From Paenibacillus solanacearum (lineage in GTDB: Bacteria; Bacillota; Bacilli; Paenibacillales; NBRC-103111): a DNA stretch of 64,000 nt. Both the position numbers and the translations under genes were made by a program. Where the stretch lies: positions 62,001 to 126,000 of the forward strand of contig NZ_CAJVAS010000001.1 in NCBI RefSeq assembly GCF_910593845.1, written 5' to 3'. Position 1 is the stretch's first letter. The number at the start of each line of letters is the position of its first letter. Under the pieces are notes generated by a model. That model saw nothing but the letters and a program-made list of their open reading frames with translations. It was not told the origin of the DNA and ran no database searches. Shown piece by piece: positions 34,734 to 43,439 of this stretch.

Positions 34734-35750
34734 ATGATCAACCAAGTTAAGAAACACGGAATGAAGTTCGCTGGATTCGTCATTGTAAGCGCTCTACTGA
34801 TTACTGCTGCTTGTACCCAGATCAGTCCGGAGCCCCAACAAACGGCAGCACCGCTGCCGAAGGAGGAGCAGAAGGACGACGCGCCGCCGCTCCGCACGAA
34901 GGAAGTATTCGATACGGAGAAATACAAGGGACTGCTGCAAATTCATTATTTTCATCTGAAGGATACGAAGGTAGGGACGGGTGACAGCTACCTGATCACG
35001 ACGCCCGACGGCAAAAACATGCTGATGGATGCCGGGATCGCCAGTGCCGGTTGGCAGGTCGTCCGATATTTGGACCAGCTCGGAATCAAGGAGCTGGATG
35101 CGGCGTACAACACGCACCCGCATACCGACCATCTCGGGGGCTTCGCCGAGGTGCTGAAGGCGAAGGATGCGAAGGTTTATTACAGGCAAAGCCATGAATA
35201 CACCGCATCCAGCCAGTACCGCAATACGATAGCTCAGATAGAACGCAAGAAAATTCCGCAAAAGGTGTTAAAGACCGGCGACACGTTCATGCTCGGAAAC
35301 GAAGTGAAGTTCGAGGTACTTAGCCCGAACGTCGAGAACGTCAATTCGGTGATCAAAGACAACGAGGCTCCAACCATCAACTTTTATTCGTTAGTCGTCA
35401 AGATGACCTACAAGGATACGTCGTTTATATTCCCTGGCGATATTTACAAGGATCGGGAAGCCGAGCTGGCGGAGAAATTCGGCAGCAAGCTGAAGGCGGA
35501 TTTCGTACATGCGCCGCACCATGGCCACGCGACGTCTTCCTCGCCGACCTGGGTCGATGCGGTAATGCCGAAGGTCACCGTGCTCAGCAACAATATTTTC
35601 AGCAGTCTGGAAATTTTGAAGCGGTACGAGAGGAAAGGCGCAGAAGTCTATTCCACCGGTCTGAACGGTAATATTCTCATTACCTCGGACGGCAAGAAGC
35701 TGAGCGTGGTCACGGAGAAGGATCGGGTAGATACGAAAAAAATCAGATAG
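34734..35750 (+). CDS. MBL-fold metallo-hydrolase lipoprotein (ComEC-like domain)
   Basis: Metallo-beta-lactamase-fold hydrolase of 338 residues anchored as a lipoprotein: lipobox ITAAC is near residue 23. The metal motif is NTHPHTDHLGG, and later metal sites are PGDIYKD and HAPHHGHATS. It resembles the hydrolase part of competence protein ComEC and secreted relatives, whose substrate may be DNA or nucleotides. ATG 34734 is about 15 bases from GAGAGGAGG; ATG 34761 is an alternative start but would cut off part of the signal. It stands alone with a terminator behind. Confidence 0.83.
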   Translation: MINQVKKHGMKFAGFVIVSALLITAACTQISPEPQQTAAPLPKEEQKDDAPPLRTKEVFDTEKYKGLLQIHYFHLKDTKVGTGDSYLITTPDGKNMLMDAGIASAGWQVVRYLDQLGIKELDAAYNTHPHTDHLGGFAEVLKAKDAKVYYRQSHEYTASSQYRNTIAQIERKKIPQKVLKTGDTFMLGNEVKFEVLSPNVENVNSVIKDNEAPTINFYSLVVKMTYKDTSFIFPGDIYKDREAELAEKFGSKLKADFVHAPHHGHATSSSPTWVDAVMPKVTVLSNNIFSSLEILKRYERKGAEVYSTGLNGNILITSDGKKLSVVTEKDRVDTKKIR

Positions 35751-35782
35751 CCGGACATCGAGCGTTCCGCCGAGTCCCGGAC

Positions 35783-35830
35783 AGACAGAGGTTTTTGCCG
35801 GATCAGACCGGCAGGAACCTCCGTCTTTTT
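35783..35830 (+). terminator. terminator after MBL gene
   Basis: GAC-GAGGTT ... GCCGG at 35784-35800 pairs with CCGGC ... AACCTC-GTC up to 35825, followed by TTTTT at 35826-35830. It lies between convergent genes. Confidence 0.7.
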
Positions 35831-35854
35831 GCATGATGGCGTGCTTGCTCCGCC

Positions 35855-36730
35855 CTACTTGCCGTGGCGCGTCTCCTCCCGATATTTGGCGGGCGTAATC
35901 CGCATCAGCGCGTGGAATGTTCTTGTAAAATAGTGCACCGACCCGAAGCCGGTCCGGTCCGCAATGTCCTGGATCGGGCAGTCGCTGTTCTTCAGCAGCA
36001 AAGCGGCCTGCCGGACCCTTTCCCGGCGCAAATACGACGTGAACGTCTCGTGGATGCCTGAGGAAAACAAGCGTGATAAATGCCGCTCCGATATATTCAG
36101 GGAGGCGGCGACGACCGGTAGCGTGAGCGGCTCGGACAAGTTGTCGCGAATATAGAGCCGGGCTTGGTGCAGCATGGCGCCTGCGGAGCTTGAGGGCTGC
36201 ATGGGACGCTGCGACTCTCCGCCGAACAGCGCCGGAAACGACAAAATCAGCGCCATGGCGGCGTGGGACAGCGCGGATGCAGGCACTGACGGAGCGCCTC
36301 CGTCGGGAATAAGGAGCGATCTCCAGAGCAGCGAAGCGGGATGCGCTTCGCCTTCCTTCTCGATAACGATAATGTTCTCCTGCCGGGCCAGCAGGCGAAA
36401 GTCGTCGGCTAGGCTGGACGCCGTTGCGTTCTCGTCCACTTCAAACGCAACGAACAGCAGTTCAAGCCCGCTCGTTACGATCTGGTGGTATACGCCGGGG
36501 CGCGAGCAAAACCATGTTCCCCGGCCGATCGGATGCACGGCATCCCGGTCCTGGTACGTGCCTTCCCCGTTCAGCACATAGCATATTTCGAAGAAAGAAT
36601 GTTTGTGGTACGGATTGGAGACCAGCCGGCCGGATACGCCCCAATAGTGGACCTTGAACGCCGCATCCGAACCCCGCAAATCAAAGGCATACCTGCGCAG
36701 CCTCGCTTCGCTTTCCTTCCAGCGGTACAT
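35855..36730 (-). CDS. AraC-family regulator with cupin sensor
   Basis: AraC-type transcription factor of 291 residues. An N-terminal cupin-like ligand pocket (HKHSFFEICYVLNGEG, then GTWFCSRPGVYHQI) is followed by two HTH motifs at about 190-290 (LPVVAASLNISERHLSRLF and IQDIADRTGFGSVHYFTRTF). ATG 36730 follows GAGGGGGAGG. It is divergent from the PhyH-type dioxygenase gene, and 8-bp direct repeats 30 bases apart lie between them, so it probably activates that gene and controls itself. Confidence 0.9.
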   Translation of the reverse strand: MYRWKESEARLRRYAFDLRGSDAAFKVHYWGVSGRLVSNPYHKHSFFEICYVLNGEGTYQDRDAVHPIGRGTWFCSRPGVYHQIVTSGLELLFVAFEVDENATASSLADDFRLLARQENIIVIEKEGEAHPASLLWRSLLIPDGGAPSVPASALSHAAMALILSFPALFGGESQRPMQPSSSAGAMLHQARLYIRDNLSEPLTLPVVAASLNISERHLSRLFSSGIHETFTSYLRRERVRQAALLLKNSDCPIQDIADRTGFGSVHYFTRTFHALMRITPAKYREETRHGK

Positions 36731-36751
36731 GGAATGCCTCCCCCTCGAAAT

Positions 36752-36789
36752 GTTGACCTTCATGGCGTAATCGGACAAAAAGTTGACCT
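36752..36789. promoter_or_regulatory. direct repeats GTTGACCT, candidate AraC sites
   Basis: GTTGACCT occurs at 36752-36759 and again at 36782-36789, exactly 30 bases (about three helical turns) apart, in the divergent AraC/PhyH region. A TATAAT at 36823-36828 has no good -35 box, as expected for an activated promoter. Confidence 0.5.
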
Positions 36790-36871
36790 CTCCGGGCAAA
36801 GACAGCCCGTTCCAAGCCGATTTATAATGCAGAGGAAATCGTCGGTTCACGACAAAGCGGGAGGGTTTTCC

Positions 36872-37645
36872 ATGATTAAACCACAGGATGTGCAATTTTA
36901 CAATGATAACGGCTACTTGCTTGTTCGCGGGGTGTTCTCGGAGGACGAAACGGAAGCGATGAGGAAAGCGGTCGACCGCATCATCGAAAGGGCAGCCGCA
37001 TGGAAGTCGGGGCAAAATCATGCGTGGCAGGGCGACTTTATGCCGCCGGAGGAGCTGAAGAAGCTCGTGCTCAAAGGCTTTCACGATATGCATTATCATG
37101 ACGCCTGCTTCCTGCAGGCGCTCGCTCACCCGAACATGACCGCGGTCTTGTCGCAGCTGATCGGACCGAATGTACAGCTCCATCATTCGAAAATGCTGGT
37201 GAAGCCGCCGGAGAACGGGGCCGCCTTTCCGATGCATCAGGACTATCCGTACTTTCCCCACGAGAAGCATACGATGCTGGCGGCGAGCGTACATCTGGAC
37301 GATGCCGATGACACGAACGGTTGCCTCCGCGTCATTCCGGGCTCGCATAAGCAAGGGGCGCTGCCGCATGTTGGGGCGCATTATTTGAACCATAAGGAGT
37401 ATCCGATCTCGATGGGGACGCTTTGCCCTGCCAAGGCCGGCGACGTGTTGTTTTTCAATTACTTGACGATCCATGGCTCCGACGTGAATCGCAGTCAGCG
37501 CTTCCGGCGAAACGTGCTGTTCCAGTATCGGGACGCATCCGATTTTCCGGTGAAAAAAGCGCATTTCGATTGGGGCATGGGACTGATGGTGTGCGGCGAA
37601 AATCCGCATTTCGATAAAGTGAAGCCGGCTTACCAAATCGTCTGA
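36872..37645 (+). CDS. phytanoyl-CoA dioxygenase (PhyH)-family oxygenase
   Basis: Fe(II)/2-oxoglutarate oxygenase-like protein, 257 residues. The start FYNDNGYLLVRGVFSEDE is typical. The metal triad is seen as HQD (MHQDYPYF) and the later His in TIHGSDVN, with an Arg for 2-oxoglutarate in QRFRRNVLFQYR. ATG 36872 follows GGGAGGG. It is alone, divergent from an AraC regulator, and ends at a terminator. Family members hydroxylate small metabolites, including sugars, phosphonates and ectoine. Substrate unknown. Confidence 0.87.
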   Translation: MIKPQDVQFYNDNGYLLVRGVFSEDETEAMRKAVDRIIERAAAWKSGQNHAWQGDFMPPEELKKLVLKGFHDMHYHDACFLQALAHPNMTAVLSQLIGPNVQLHHSKMLVKPPENGAAFPMHQDYPYFPHEKHTMLAASVHLDDADDTNGCLRVIPGSHKQGALPHVGAHYLNHKEYPISMGTLCPAKAGDVLFFNYLTIHGSDVNRSQRFRRNVLFQYRDASDFPVKKAHFDWGMGLMVCGENPHFDKVKPAYQIV

Positions 37646-37666
37646 TCGCCGCAACGGATGGAAGCG

Positions 37667-37709
37667 GCCTCCAGATGTCAGACGCGTTCTGACGTTTGGA
37701 GGCTGTTTT
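37667..37709 (+). terminator. terminator after PhyH gene
   Basis: GCCTCCA (37667-37673) with GTCAG pairs with CTGAC and TGGAGGC (37697-37703), followed by a T-rich run. Confidence 0.75.
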
Positions 37710-37883
37710 GCATGTGTGGGAACATTTGTTTGCGTTCATACCGAAGCGAAGGCATTACAATTCCGGCCCATGCATTGCGCGGTATTGCGCAAACAGGATA
37801 TTGTCATTATAGTGTAACGAAAGAAGCAGACATGATGCAGACAATAGGCAGTCCATATATAGTCAACCACGGAGGGGATTACC

Positions 37884-38789
37884 TTGACATTGCAGCAGTT
37901 GAAATACGTGATCGAGGTGGCGAATCAAGGCTCCATCAACGAAGCCGCGAAGCGGTTGTTTATTTCTCAACCAAGCTTGTCCAATGCGATCCGGGATTTG
38001 GAAGAAGAAATGCAAATCGCAATATTCGAGCGGTCCAACAAAGGGATCTCCTTGTCCAAGGAGGGCGTGGAGTTTCTCGGCTATGCCCGCCAGGTGGTCG
38101 AGCAGGCAGAGCTGCTCGAAAGCCGGTACTTGAACGCCAAGCCGTCGCCGCAGCATTTTTCCGTCTCGACACAGCATTATGCTTTCGCCGTCAACGCTTT
38201 TGTCAACTTGATCCGCGAATACGGCCAGGAGGAATACGATTTTGCGCTGCGCGAAACAAAGACGTACGAAATTATCGATGACGTCAAGCGGATGCGCAGC
38301 GAGATCGGGATCTTGTATTTGAACGAATTTAACGGCAAAGTGATCAATAAGCTGCTGAAGGAAGCGAACCTGCAGTTTACGAGCTTGTTTACGGCGAAGC
38401 CTCATATTTTCATCAGCATTCGCAATCCGCTGGCCAAGCAATCGATCGTCACGCTCCAGGAGCTGGAGCATTATCCGTATTTATCGTTCGATCAGGGCGA
38501 ATACAACTCGTTCCATTTTTCGGAGGAGATTCTCAGCACGGTGACCCGGACCAAGAGCATTCGCGTCAACGACCGGGCGACGCTGTTCAATTTATTGATC
38601 GGGCTCAATGGCTATACGATCTCGACCGGCGTGCTGAGCGCCGACTTGAACGGCAACGAGATCATTCCCGTGCCGCTGGACTGCAAGGAAACGATTAACG
38701 TCGGCTGGATCTCGCATCGTAACGTGTCGCTATCCAAGCTCGGCGTGGCGTATATTCAAGCGCTCACGGACGTTTTGTCGCCAAGCTGA
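37884..38789 (+). CDS. LysR-family regulator, likely of metE
   Basis: LysR-type regulator of 301 residues. The N-terminal HTH includes GSINEAAKRLFISQPSLSNAIRDLEEEM; the C-terminal part is a periplasmic-binding-like effector domain. The start is TTG 37884 behind GGAGGGG. metE follows after about 120 bases containing an inverted repeat, in the same direction, so regulation of methionine synthesis is the likely role, as for MetR/MtaR-type LysR proteins. The effector could be homocysteine or O-acetylhomoserine (inference). Confidence 0.87.
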   Translation: MTLQQLKYVIEVANQGSINEAAKRLFISQPSLSNAIRDLEEEMQIAIFERSNKGISLSKEGVEFLGYARQVVEQAELLESRYLNAKPSPQHFSVSTQHYAFAVNAFVNLIREYGQEEYDFALRETKTYEIIDDVKRMRSEIGILYLNEFNGKVINKLLKEANLQFTSLFTAKPHIFISIRNPLAKQSIVTLQELEHYPYLSFDQGEYNSFHFSEEILSTVTRTKSIRVNDRATLFNLLIGLNGYTISTGVLSADLNGNEIIPVPLDCKETINVGWISHRNVSLSKLGVAYIQALTDVLSPS

Positions 38790-38813
38790 CGCTATAGGTT
38801 TGGGCTATGGCCA

Positions 38814-38842
38814 GGTATAGTTTAATCGAGTTACGTTATACC
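38814..38842. promoter_or_regulatory. inverted repeat before metE
   Basis: GGTATA (38814-38819) and TATACC (38837-38842) form 6-base arms with a 17-base spacer, about 70 bases before the metE start. Position and AT-rich centre fit a LysR site. No S-box or T-box leader is visible in the short gap. Confidence 0.45.
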
Positions 38843-38913
38843 CAGCTATTCGTGGTATCTTTCTTGTAAACAAACCGCAAGGTTTAAATCCAACGAAGCA
38901 GGGGTGTTTGCAA

Positions 38914-41205
38914 GTGGCAAAAAGCAGTGTGCTGGGGTATCCGAGAATCGGGAGCGAACGCGAGTGGAAGAAAGCGCTGGAGGCGTTCTGGGCAGGCAAG
39001 CTGGAGGAAGCGGCATTTCAAAGCCAGCTGAAGGAAATAAGGCTGAGTCATTTGCGCAAGCAGCAGGAGAAGGGCATCGACCTGATTCCGGTCAATGATT
39101 TCAGCTGCTACGATCATATATTGGATACGGCGGCCATGTTCGGCATCGTTCCGAAACGGTTCGCTTACGAGGGGGGCGTCGTCCCGCTGCCGGTCTATTA
39201 CGGAATGGCCCGCGGGACGAAGGACGCCGCCGCCAGCGAAATGACCAAGTGGTTCAACACGAACTATCACTATATTGTCCCGGAGCTGGACGGAGCGGTC
39301 CCAACGCTCGCCGAGAATAAACCGCTTCTTGCGTACCGCGAAGCGAAGCAAGCGCTCGGCATCGAAGGCAAGCCGGTCCTTGTCGGGCCGCTGACATTCG
39401 TGAAGCTGTCCAAAGGCTACAGCGTGGCGGAAACCGACGCGTGGATCGACCGGTTGATCCCGCTCTACGTGCAAATCCTCCGGGAGCTGGCGCAGGAGGG
39501 TGTGCAGTGGGTGCAGATCGACGAGCCGATTCTCGTGACGAAGGTCAGCGCAGACGACATTTCGCGCTTGAAGCGCATCTACGAAACATTCGCAGCTTCC
39601 GTGCCCGGCTTGAACTTGATGCTGCAGACGTATTTCGAGGCGGTTGAGCATTACGGCGATATCGTATCGCTTCCCGTGCAGGGCATCGGGCTCGACTTCG
39701 TTCACGGCCTTGCCGGCAACCTGGCGGCGATGGAGGCGCACGGCTTCCCGAAGGACAAGGTGCTCGGCGCCGGCATCATCGACGGTCGCGGCATCTGGAA
39801 AGCGCCGCTTCGCGACAAGCTGTCGCTGCTGAACAAGCTGGCCGGCTTCGTTCCTTCCGACCGGTTGCTGGTGCAATCGTCGTGCAGCCTGCTTCATGTG
39901 CCGGTATCGACCCGGCATGAAACGAAGCTGGCGCCGGAGCTGAAGCATGCGCTCGCGTTTGCGGACGAGAAGCTCGAGGAGCTCGCGCTGCTGGCGCAGG
40001 CGGTCGATGGCGGAGAGCGCGCCGTAGCGGACGCGCTGGAGGCATGCGACCGCGCGCTGGAGGGGCTTAGACGGTCGAACGAGCGCAACCGCAGCGACGT
40101 CCAGCAAGCCGTAGCCGCGATCAGCGCCACGGACGCGAGCCGCAGCCGGCCGTTCTCCCAGCGTCATAGCGAGCAGCAGAAGCGCTGGCAGCTGCCATTG
40201 TTCCCGACGACGACGATCGGCAGCTTCCCGCAGACGGCCGAAGTGCGCAAGGCGCGCCTGCTGTGGCGCAAAGGAGAATGGACCGGCGAGCGCTATGCTG
40301 CCTTCATCCGCGAGCAGATCGATACGTGGATCAAGCTGCAGGAAGAAATCGGATTGGACGTGCTTGTACACGGCGAATTCGAGCGGACGGATATGGTCGA
40401 GTTTTTCGGCGAGAAGCTGGCGGGCTTTGCGTTTACGCAAAACGGCTGGGTGCAATCGTACGGCTCCCGCTGCGTGAAACCGCCGGTCATCTACGGGGAT
40501 GTGGCGTTCGAAGGGGCGATGACCGTCGAGGAGACGAAGTATGCGCAGTCGCGGACGACGCGCCCGGTGAAAGGAATGCTGACCGGACCGATCACGATCA
40601 TGAACTGGTCGTTCGTCCGCGAAGACATTCCGCGCGAGCAGATCGCCTACCAGCTCGCTTACGCGCTCAGACAAGAGGTGGAAGCGCTGGAGCAGGCCGG
40701 CATCGGCATGATCCAGGTCGACGAGCCGGCGGTTCGCGAAGGGCTGCCGCTGAAGGAAGCGGAACAGGCCGGCTACCTGGCATGGTCGGTCAAAGCGTTC
40801 CGTATCGCAACCTCCACCGTGCAGGATTCCACGCAGATCCATACGCATATGTGCTATTGCGAGTTCCATGACATGATCGATTCGATCGAATCGATGGACG
40901 CGGACGTCATCTCCATCGAAACGTCGCGCAGCCACGGCGAGCTGATCCACAGCTTCGAGACGAACACCTACAAGCTGGGTATCGGTCTTGGCGTGTACGA
41001 CATCCACAGCCCGCGGGTTCCGCGCGTGGAGGAAATGACGGGCATGATCGATCGCGCGCTGCGCGTGCTTGACCCGCAGCTGTTCTGGATCAACCCGGAC
41101 TGCGGACTGAAAACGCGCGGCTTCGAGGAAACGGTCGCTTCACTCCGCAATATGGTAGAGGCGACGCGGATCGCGCGCGACAAATTCGCGGCGGTGAAAG
41201 GATAA
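38914..41205 (+). CDS. metE: cobalamin-independent methionine synthase
   Basis: Homocysteine methyltransferase of 763 residues, the usual MetE length, transferring a methyl group from methyltetrahydropteroyl-triglutamate to homocysteine in the last step of methionine synthesis. The N-terminal half opens with LGYPRIGSEREWKKALE. The C-terminal catalytic half has TTTIGSFPQT, the zinc ligands in HTHMCYCEF (His and Cys), the Glu of ISIETSRSHGE and the Cys of NPDCGLKTR. GTG 38914 is preferred with AGGGG about nine bases before; a TTG six bases upstream is too close to it. Confidence 0.97.
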   Translation: MAKSSVLGYPRIGSEREWKKALEAFWAGKLEEAAFQSQLKEIRLSHLRKQQEKGIDLIPVNDFSCYDHILDTAAMFGIVPKRFAYEGGVVPLPVYYGMARGTKDAAASEMTKWFNTNYHYIVPELDGAVPTLAENKPLLAYREAKQALGIEGKPVLVGPLTFVKLSKGYSVAETDAWIDRLIPLYVQILRELAQEGVQWVQIDEPILVTKVSADDISRLKRIYETFAASVPGLNLMLQTYFEAVEHYGDIVSLPVQGIGLDFVHGLAGNLAAMEAHGFPKDKVLGAGIIDGRGIWKAPLRDKLSLLNKLAGFVPSDRLLVQSSCSLLHVPVSTRHETKLAPELKHALAFADEKLEELALLAQAVDGGERAVADALEACDRALEGLRRSNERNRSDVQQAVAAISATDASRSRPFSQRHSEQQKRWQLPLFPTTTIGSFPQTAEVRKARLLWRKGEWTGERYAAFIREQIDTWIKLQEEIGLDVLVHGEFERTDMVEFFGEKLAGFAFTQNGWVQSYGSRCVKPPVIYGDVAFEGAMTVEETKYAQSRTTRPVKGMLTGPITIMNWSFVREDIPREQIAYQLAYALRQEVEALEQAGIGMIQVDEPAVREGLPLKEAEQAGYLAWSVKAFRIATSTVQDSTQIHTHMCYCEFHDMIDSIESMDADVISIETSRSHGELIHSFETNTYKLGIGLGVYDIHSPRVPRVEEMTGMIDRALRVLDPQLFWINPDCGLKTRGFEETVASLRNMVEATRIARDKFAAVKG

Positions 41206-41310
41206 AAGGGGGAGTCTTACGCCCGAGTCACCCAAAAGAAGGAATTTAATGCATAATGTGGAATGAAATCATGTGCGTTTCTATTACAAATTCCGGAAAT
41301 GAGGATGGCC

Positions 41311-41646
41311 GTGGGAAAAGTGATTGGTTTTGAGTTAAACAGCCAGGATGCGGAAAAAGCTGCACAGTTTTATTCGAATGTATTCGGTTGGAACGTAGCG
41401 GAGCCCCGCTGGGGCTACCGCGAGGTTGACACCGGGGGGATCAAAGGCGGCATTTCACAAGGACCGCCTGATTACCCTCACGGTACGCGGCTACAAATTG
41501 AAGTCGATTCCATCGATGAAGCGATTTCCAGAGCCAGAGATCATGGTGCTTTGGTGGTGCGCGATAAAATGGAGTTTGACGACTTTTACCTTGCTTATTT
41601 GGTCGATCCGACGGGGCTTGGCATGGGTCTAATCGAAAAGAAGTGA
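41311..41646 (+). CDS. VOC-family (glyoxalase-like) protein
   Basis: Small vicinal-oxygen-chelate protein of 111 residues. One babbabbb module is visible: VIGFELNSQDAEKAAQFYSNVFGW, then VDTGGIKGGI, then IEVDSIDEAISRARDHGA and YLVDPTGLGMGLIE. GTG 41311 is chosen with GAGG six bases before; ATG 41305 or 41299 would add two to four residues. It is monocistronic after metE. The substrate and whether it is catalytic are unknown; many such proteins are of unknown function. Confidence 0.82.
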   Translation: MGKVIGFELNSQDAEKAAQFYSNVFGWNVAEPRWGYREVDTGGIKGGISQGPPDYPHGTRLQIEVDSIDEAISRARDHGALVVRDKMEFDDFYLAYLVDPTGLGMGLIEKK

Positions 41647-41806
41647 AGGTCCGCTCGAATGTAGAACATGAGCAACGTCAGCACGGCAAAAGCATCGGCA
41701 GTCCGGGATTGCGCCCGGGCCTGCCGGTGTTTTTTGCGCTTCGGCCCGCGCGCCGGCAGCCAAGCGGGATGTCAGCTCGGCTGCACAAGAACAGCGACCG
41801 GCAGCC

Positions 41807-42868
41807 TTACAGCTTCACTTCCGAGCCGGTGCGGGCGGATTCATAGATCGCGGACAAAATCTTGATCATGTCTACACCCGTTTCCGGCGTATTGACCGGT
41901 TCCGCGTGGCCTTGAACGACGTCGACAAAATGATGCAGATGCTTCTCGTGGCCTCCGACGTCCTTGGGCAGACGGGGCGCGATGTCGCACAGTATGCCTT
42001 CGATTTCCGAGAACAGCTTCAGCTCGCCTTTCTTGAAGCTCGCGCCCGCTCTGCTCCCCCGAAGCTCGAGAAAGTTCATCTCTTCCTCGATGTTCGAAGC
42101 CCAGCTGAACTCGATCTGCAGCGTCGCGCCGTTGTCGAACCGGATGAAGCCGGTCGCCAGATCCTCTACGTCGAACGTGCCGTTCGCCTGGCTTTCGCCG
42201 AACTGACTGTGCACCGAGTCCGAAACATTGCTGCCGGCGAACTTGCAATACGTCGCCCCGACGACGGATACCGGTCGGGGATTGCCCATCAGCCATACGG
42301 TCAAATCGATGAAGTGGACGCCAAGGTCGATTAGCGGGCCGCCACCGGACAGCTCCTTGGTCGTGAACCAGCCGCCTTTGCCTGGAATGCCGCGCCTGCG
42401 GATCCAGCCGCACCGGCCGGTGTATACGTCGCCCATATGGCCGTTTTCGATATACGCTTTCAGAAACTGGGATGCGGGACGAAAACGGTTGTTGCGCATG
42501 ACCATCAGCGTCTTGCCCGATTGCTTCGCCGCCTCTGCCATTTTTTGCGCTTCCTCGGGGCTCACGGCGTCCGGCTTTTCGCAAAATACGTGCTTTCCGG
42601 CCTGCAGGGCGGCGACCGCGATTTCGGAGTGGTACAGGTTCGATGTGCAAATATCGACGATATCGATCTCGTCCATTGCCAGCAGTTCGCGATAATCCGC
42701 AAATACATGCTTCACGCCATACTGCTCGGCGAGCGCCTCCGCCTTGTCTTTGGCGACATCGCATAGCGCGAACAGCTCCACCTCGGGATGATCTTTCCAG
42801 CCTCGCATATGAACGCCCTTGAATATATTGCCTGTTCCGATGGCGCCCAGCTTCAATCTTTTACCCAC
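41807..42868 (-). CDS. Gfo/Idh/MocA-family oxidoreductase
   Basis: Sugar dehydrogenase-like protein of 353 residues. Rossmann motif IGTGNIFKGVH, catalytic-Lys motif CEKP (Glu97-Lys98) and GGGPLIDLGVHFIDLTVW with the active-site His are present. GTG 42868 follows AAAGGAG. It is the only reverse-strand member of the family here, divergent from the 43.4-45.5 kb pair across a region with a gene remnant. NAD- or NADP-dependent oxidation of an inositol, sugar or sugar acid is expected; the substrate is not readable. Confidence 0.88.
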   Translation of the reverse strand: MGKRLKLGAIGTGNIFKGVHMRGWKDHPEVELFALCDVAKDKAEALAEQYGVKHVFADYRELLAMDEIDIVDICTSNLYHSEIAVAALQAGKHVFCEKPDAVSPEEAQKMAEAAKQSGKTLMVMRNNRFRPASQFLKAYIENGHMGDVYTGRCGWIRRRGIPGKGGWFTTKELSGGGPLIDLGVHFIDLTVWLMGNPRPVSVVGATYCKFAGSNVSDSVHSQFGESQANGTFDVEDLATGFIRFDNGATLQIEFSWASNIEEEMNFLELRGSRAGASFKKGELKLFSEIEGILCDIAPRLPKDVGGHEKHLHHFVDVVQGHAEPVNTPETGVDMIKILSAIYESARTGSEVKL

Positions 42869-43102
42869 GCCGCTTCGCTCCTTTTCCTGTTTCGTTTCGT
42901 GCTCATTCCATTGTATTATTCGCGATGCACGGAACATTCCCTTGTCCGGTGATTTGCAATTTGACCTTTTCGGCGTTCGATAAATGGACGGAAAATACGA
43001 GCTCGGCGGCAAATGCAAAAAAAACGAAAAATAGTATAAACGGCAATGCAAAAACAAAGATAAAACGTCTAAAGCTTGCGCGCAACGTTCGGGTTACGAT
43101 GA

Positions 43103-43420
43103 GGTCAATCGGACGCCAAAGACGAGGTCGAAGTGCACGACGCAGTCCCGCTCGAAACGGAGCAGCGGGTGCGGATCGGCGGGCAAAGCCGCCAAATCCT
43201 GTGGATCTAGGGCAACCGCGTGCGGCTGAACAGCGCTGTCGCCGCTGCGGCGCTGCCTGCGGCACTCACGTGGGAAGCGCCGAGCTTTGCGCCGCTCGGC
43301 AAACCCGACGAGCTGGCGCCGATCGAGGATACGAGCGAAGGAACGCTGGCCGAGCTGGAGCAGGAGCTGAACAAAGTGAAGCAGGCGCTGCGCGATTACG
43401 GCGTACTGTCCACGCCATAA
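43103..43420 (+). pseudogene. gene remnant interrupted by a stop codon
   Basis: One frame reads as good protein from 43103 to 43420, broken only by TAG at 43208-43210. The first part reads DEVEVHDAVPLETEQRVRIG and ends ILWI; after the stop it continues NRVRLNSAVAAAALPAALTW and ends in a coiled-coil-like heptad segment (LAELEQELNKVKQALRDYGVL) before TAA. There is no ATG at the 5' end. GTG 43220 could begin a 66-residue protein. The short C-terminal helix resembles trimerising tails of phage head-fibre proteins, but I cannot name the family. Confidence 0.45.
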
Positions 43421-43439
43421 AACAAGGGGAGATTTACAG

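Noticed and set aside
38790..38913. S-box or T-box leader before metE
   Set aside because: The gap is only about 120 bases and lacks the conserved T-box and SAM-riboswitch elements.
38884..41007. Long open frame (707 codons) on the reverse strand over metE
   Set aside because: It is an antisense shadow of the GC-rich metE gene; the product is Arg/His/Leu-rich without family motifs or ribosome site.
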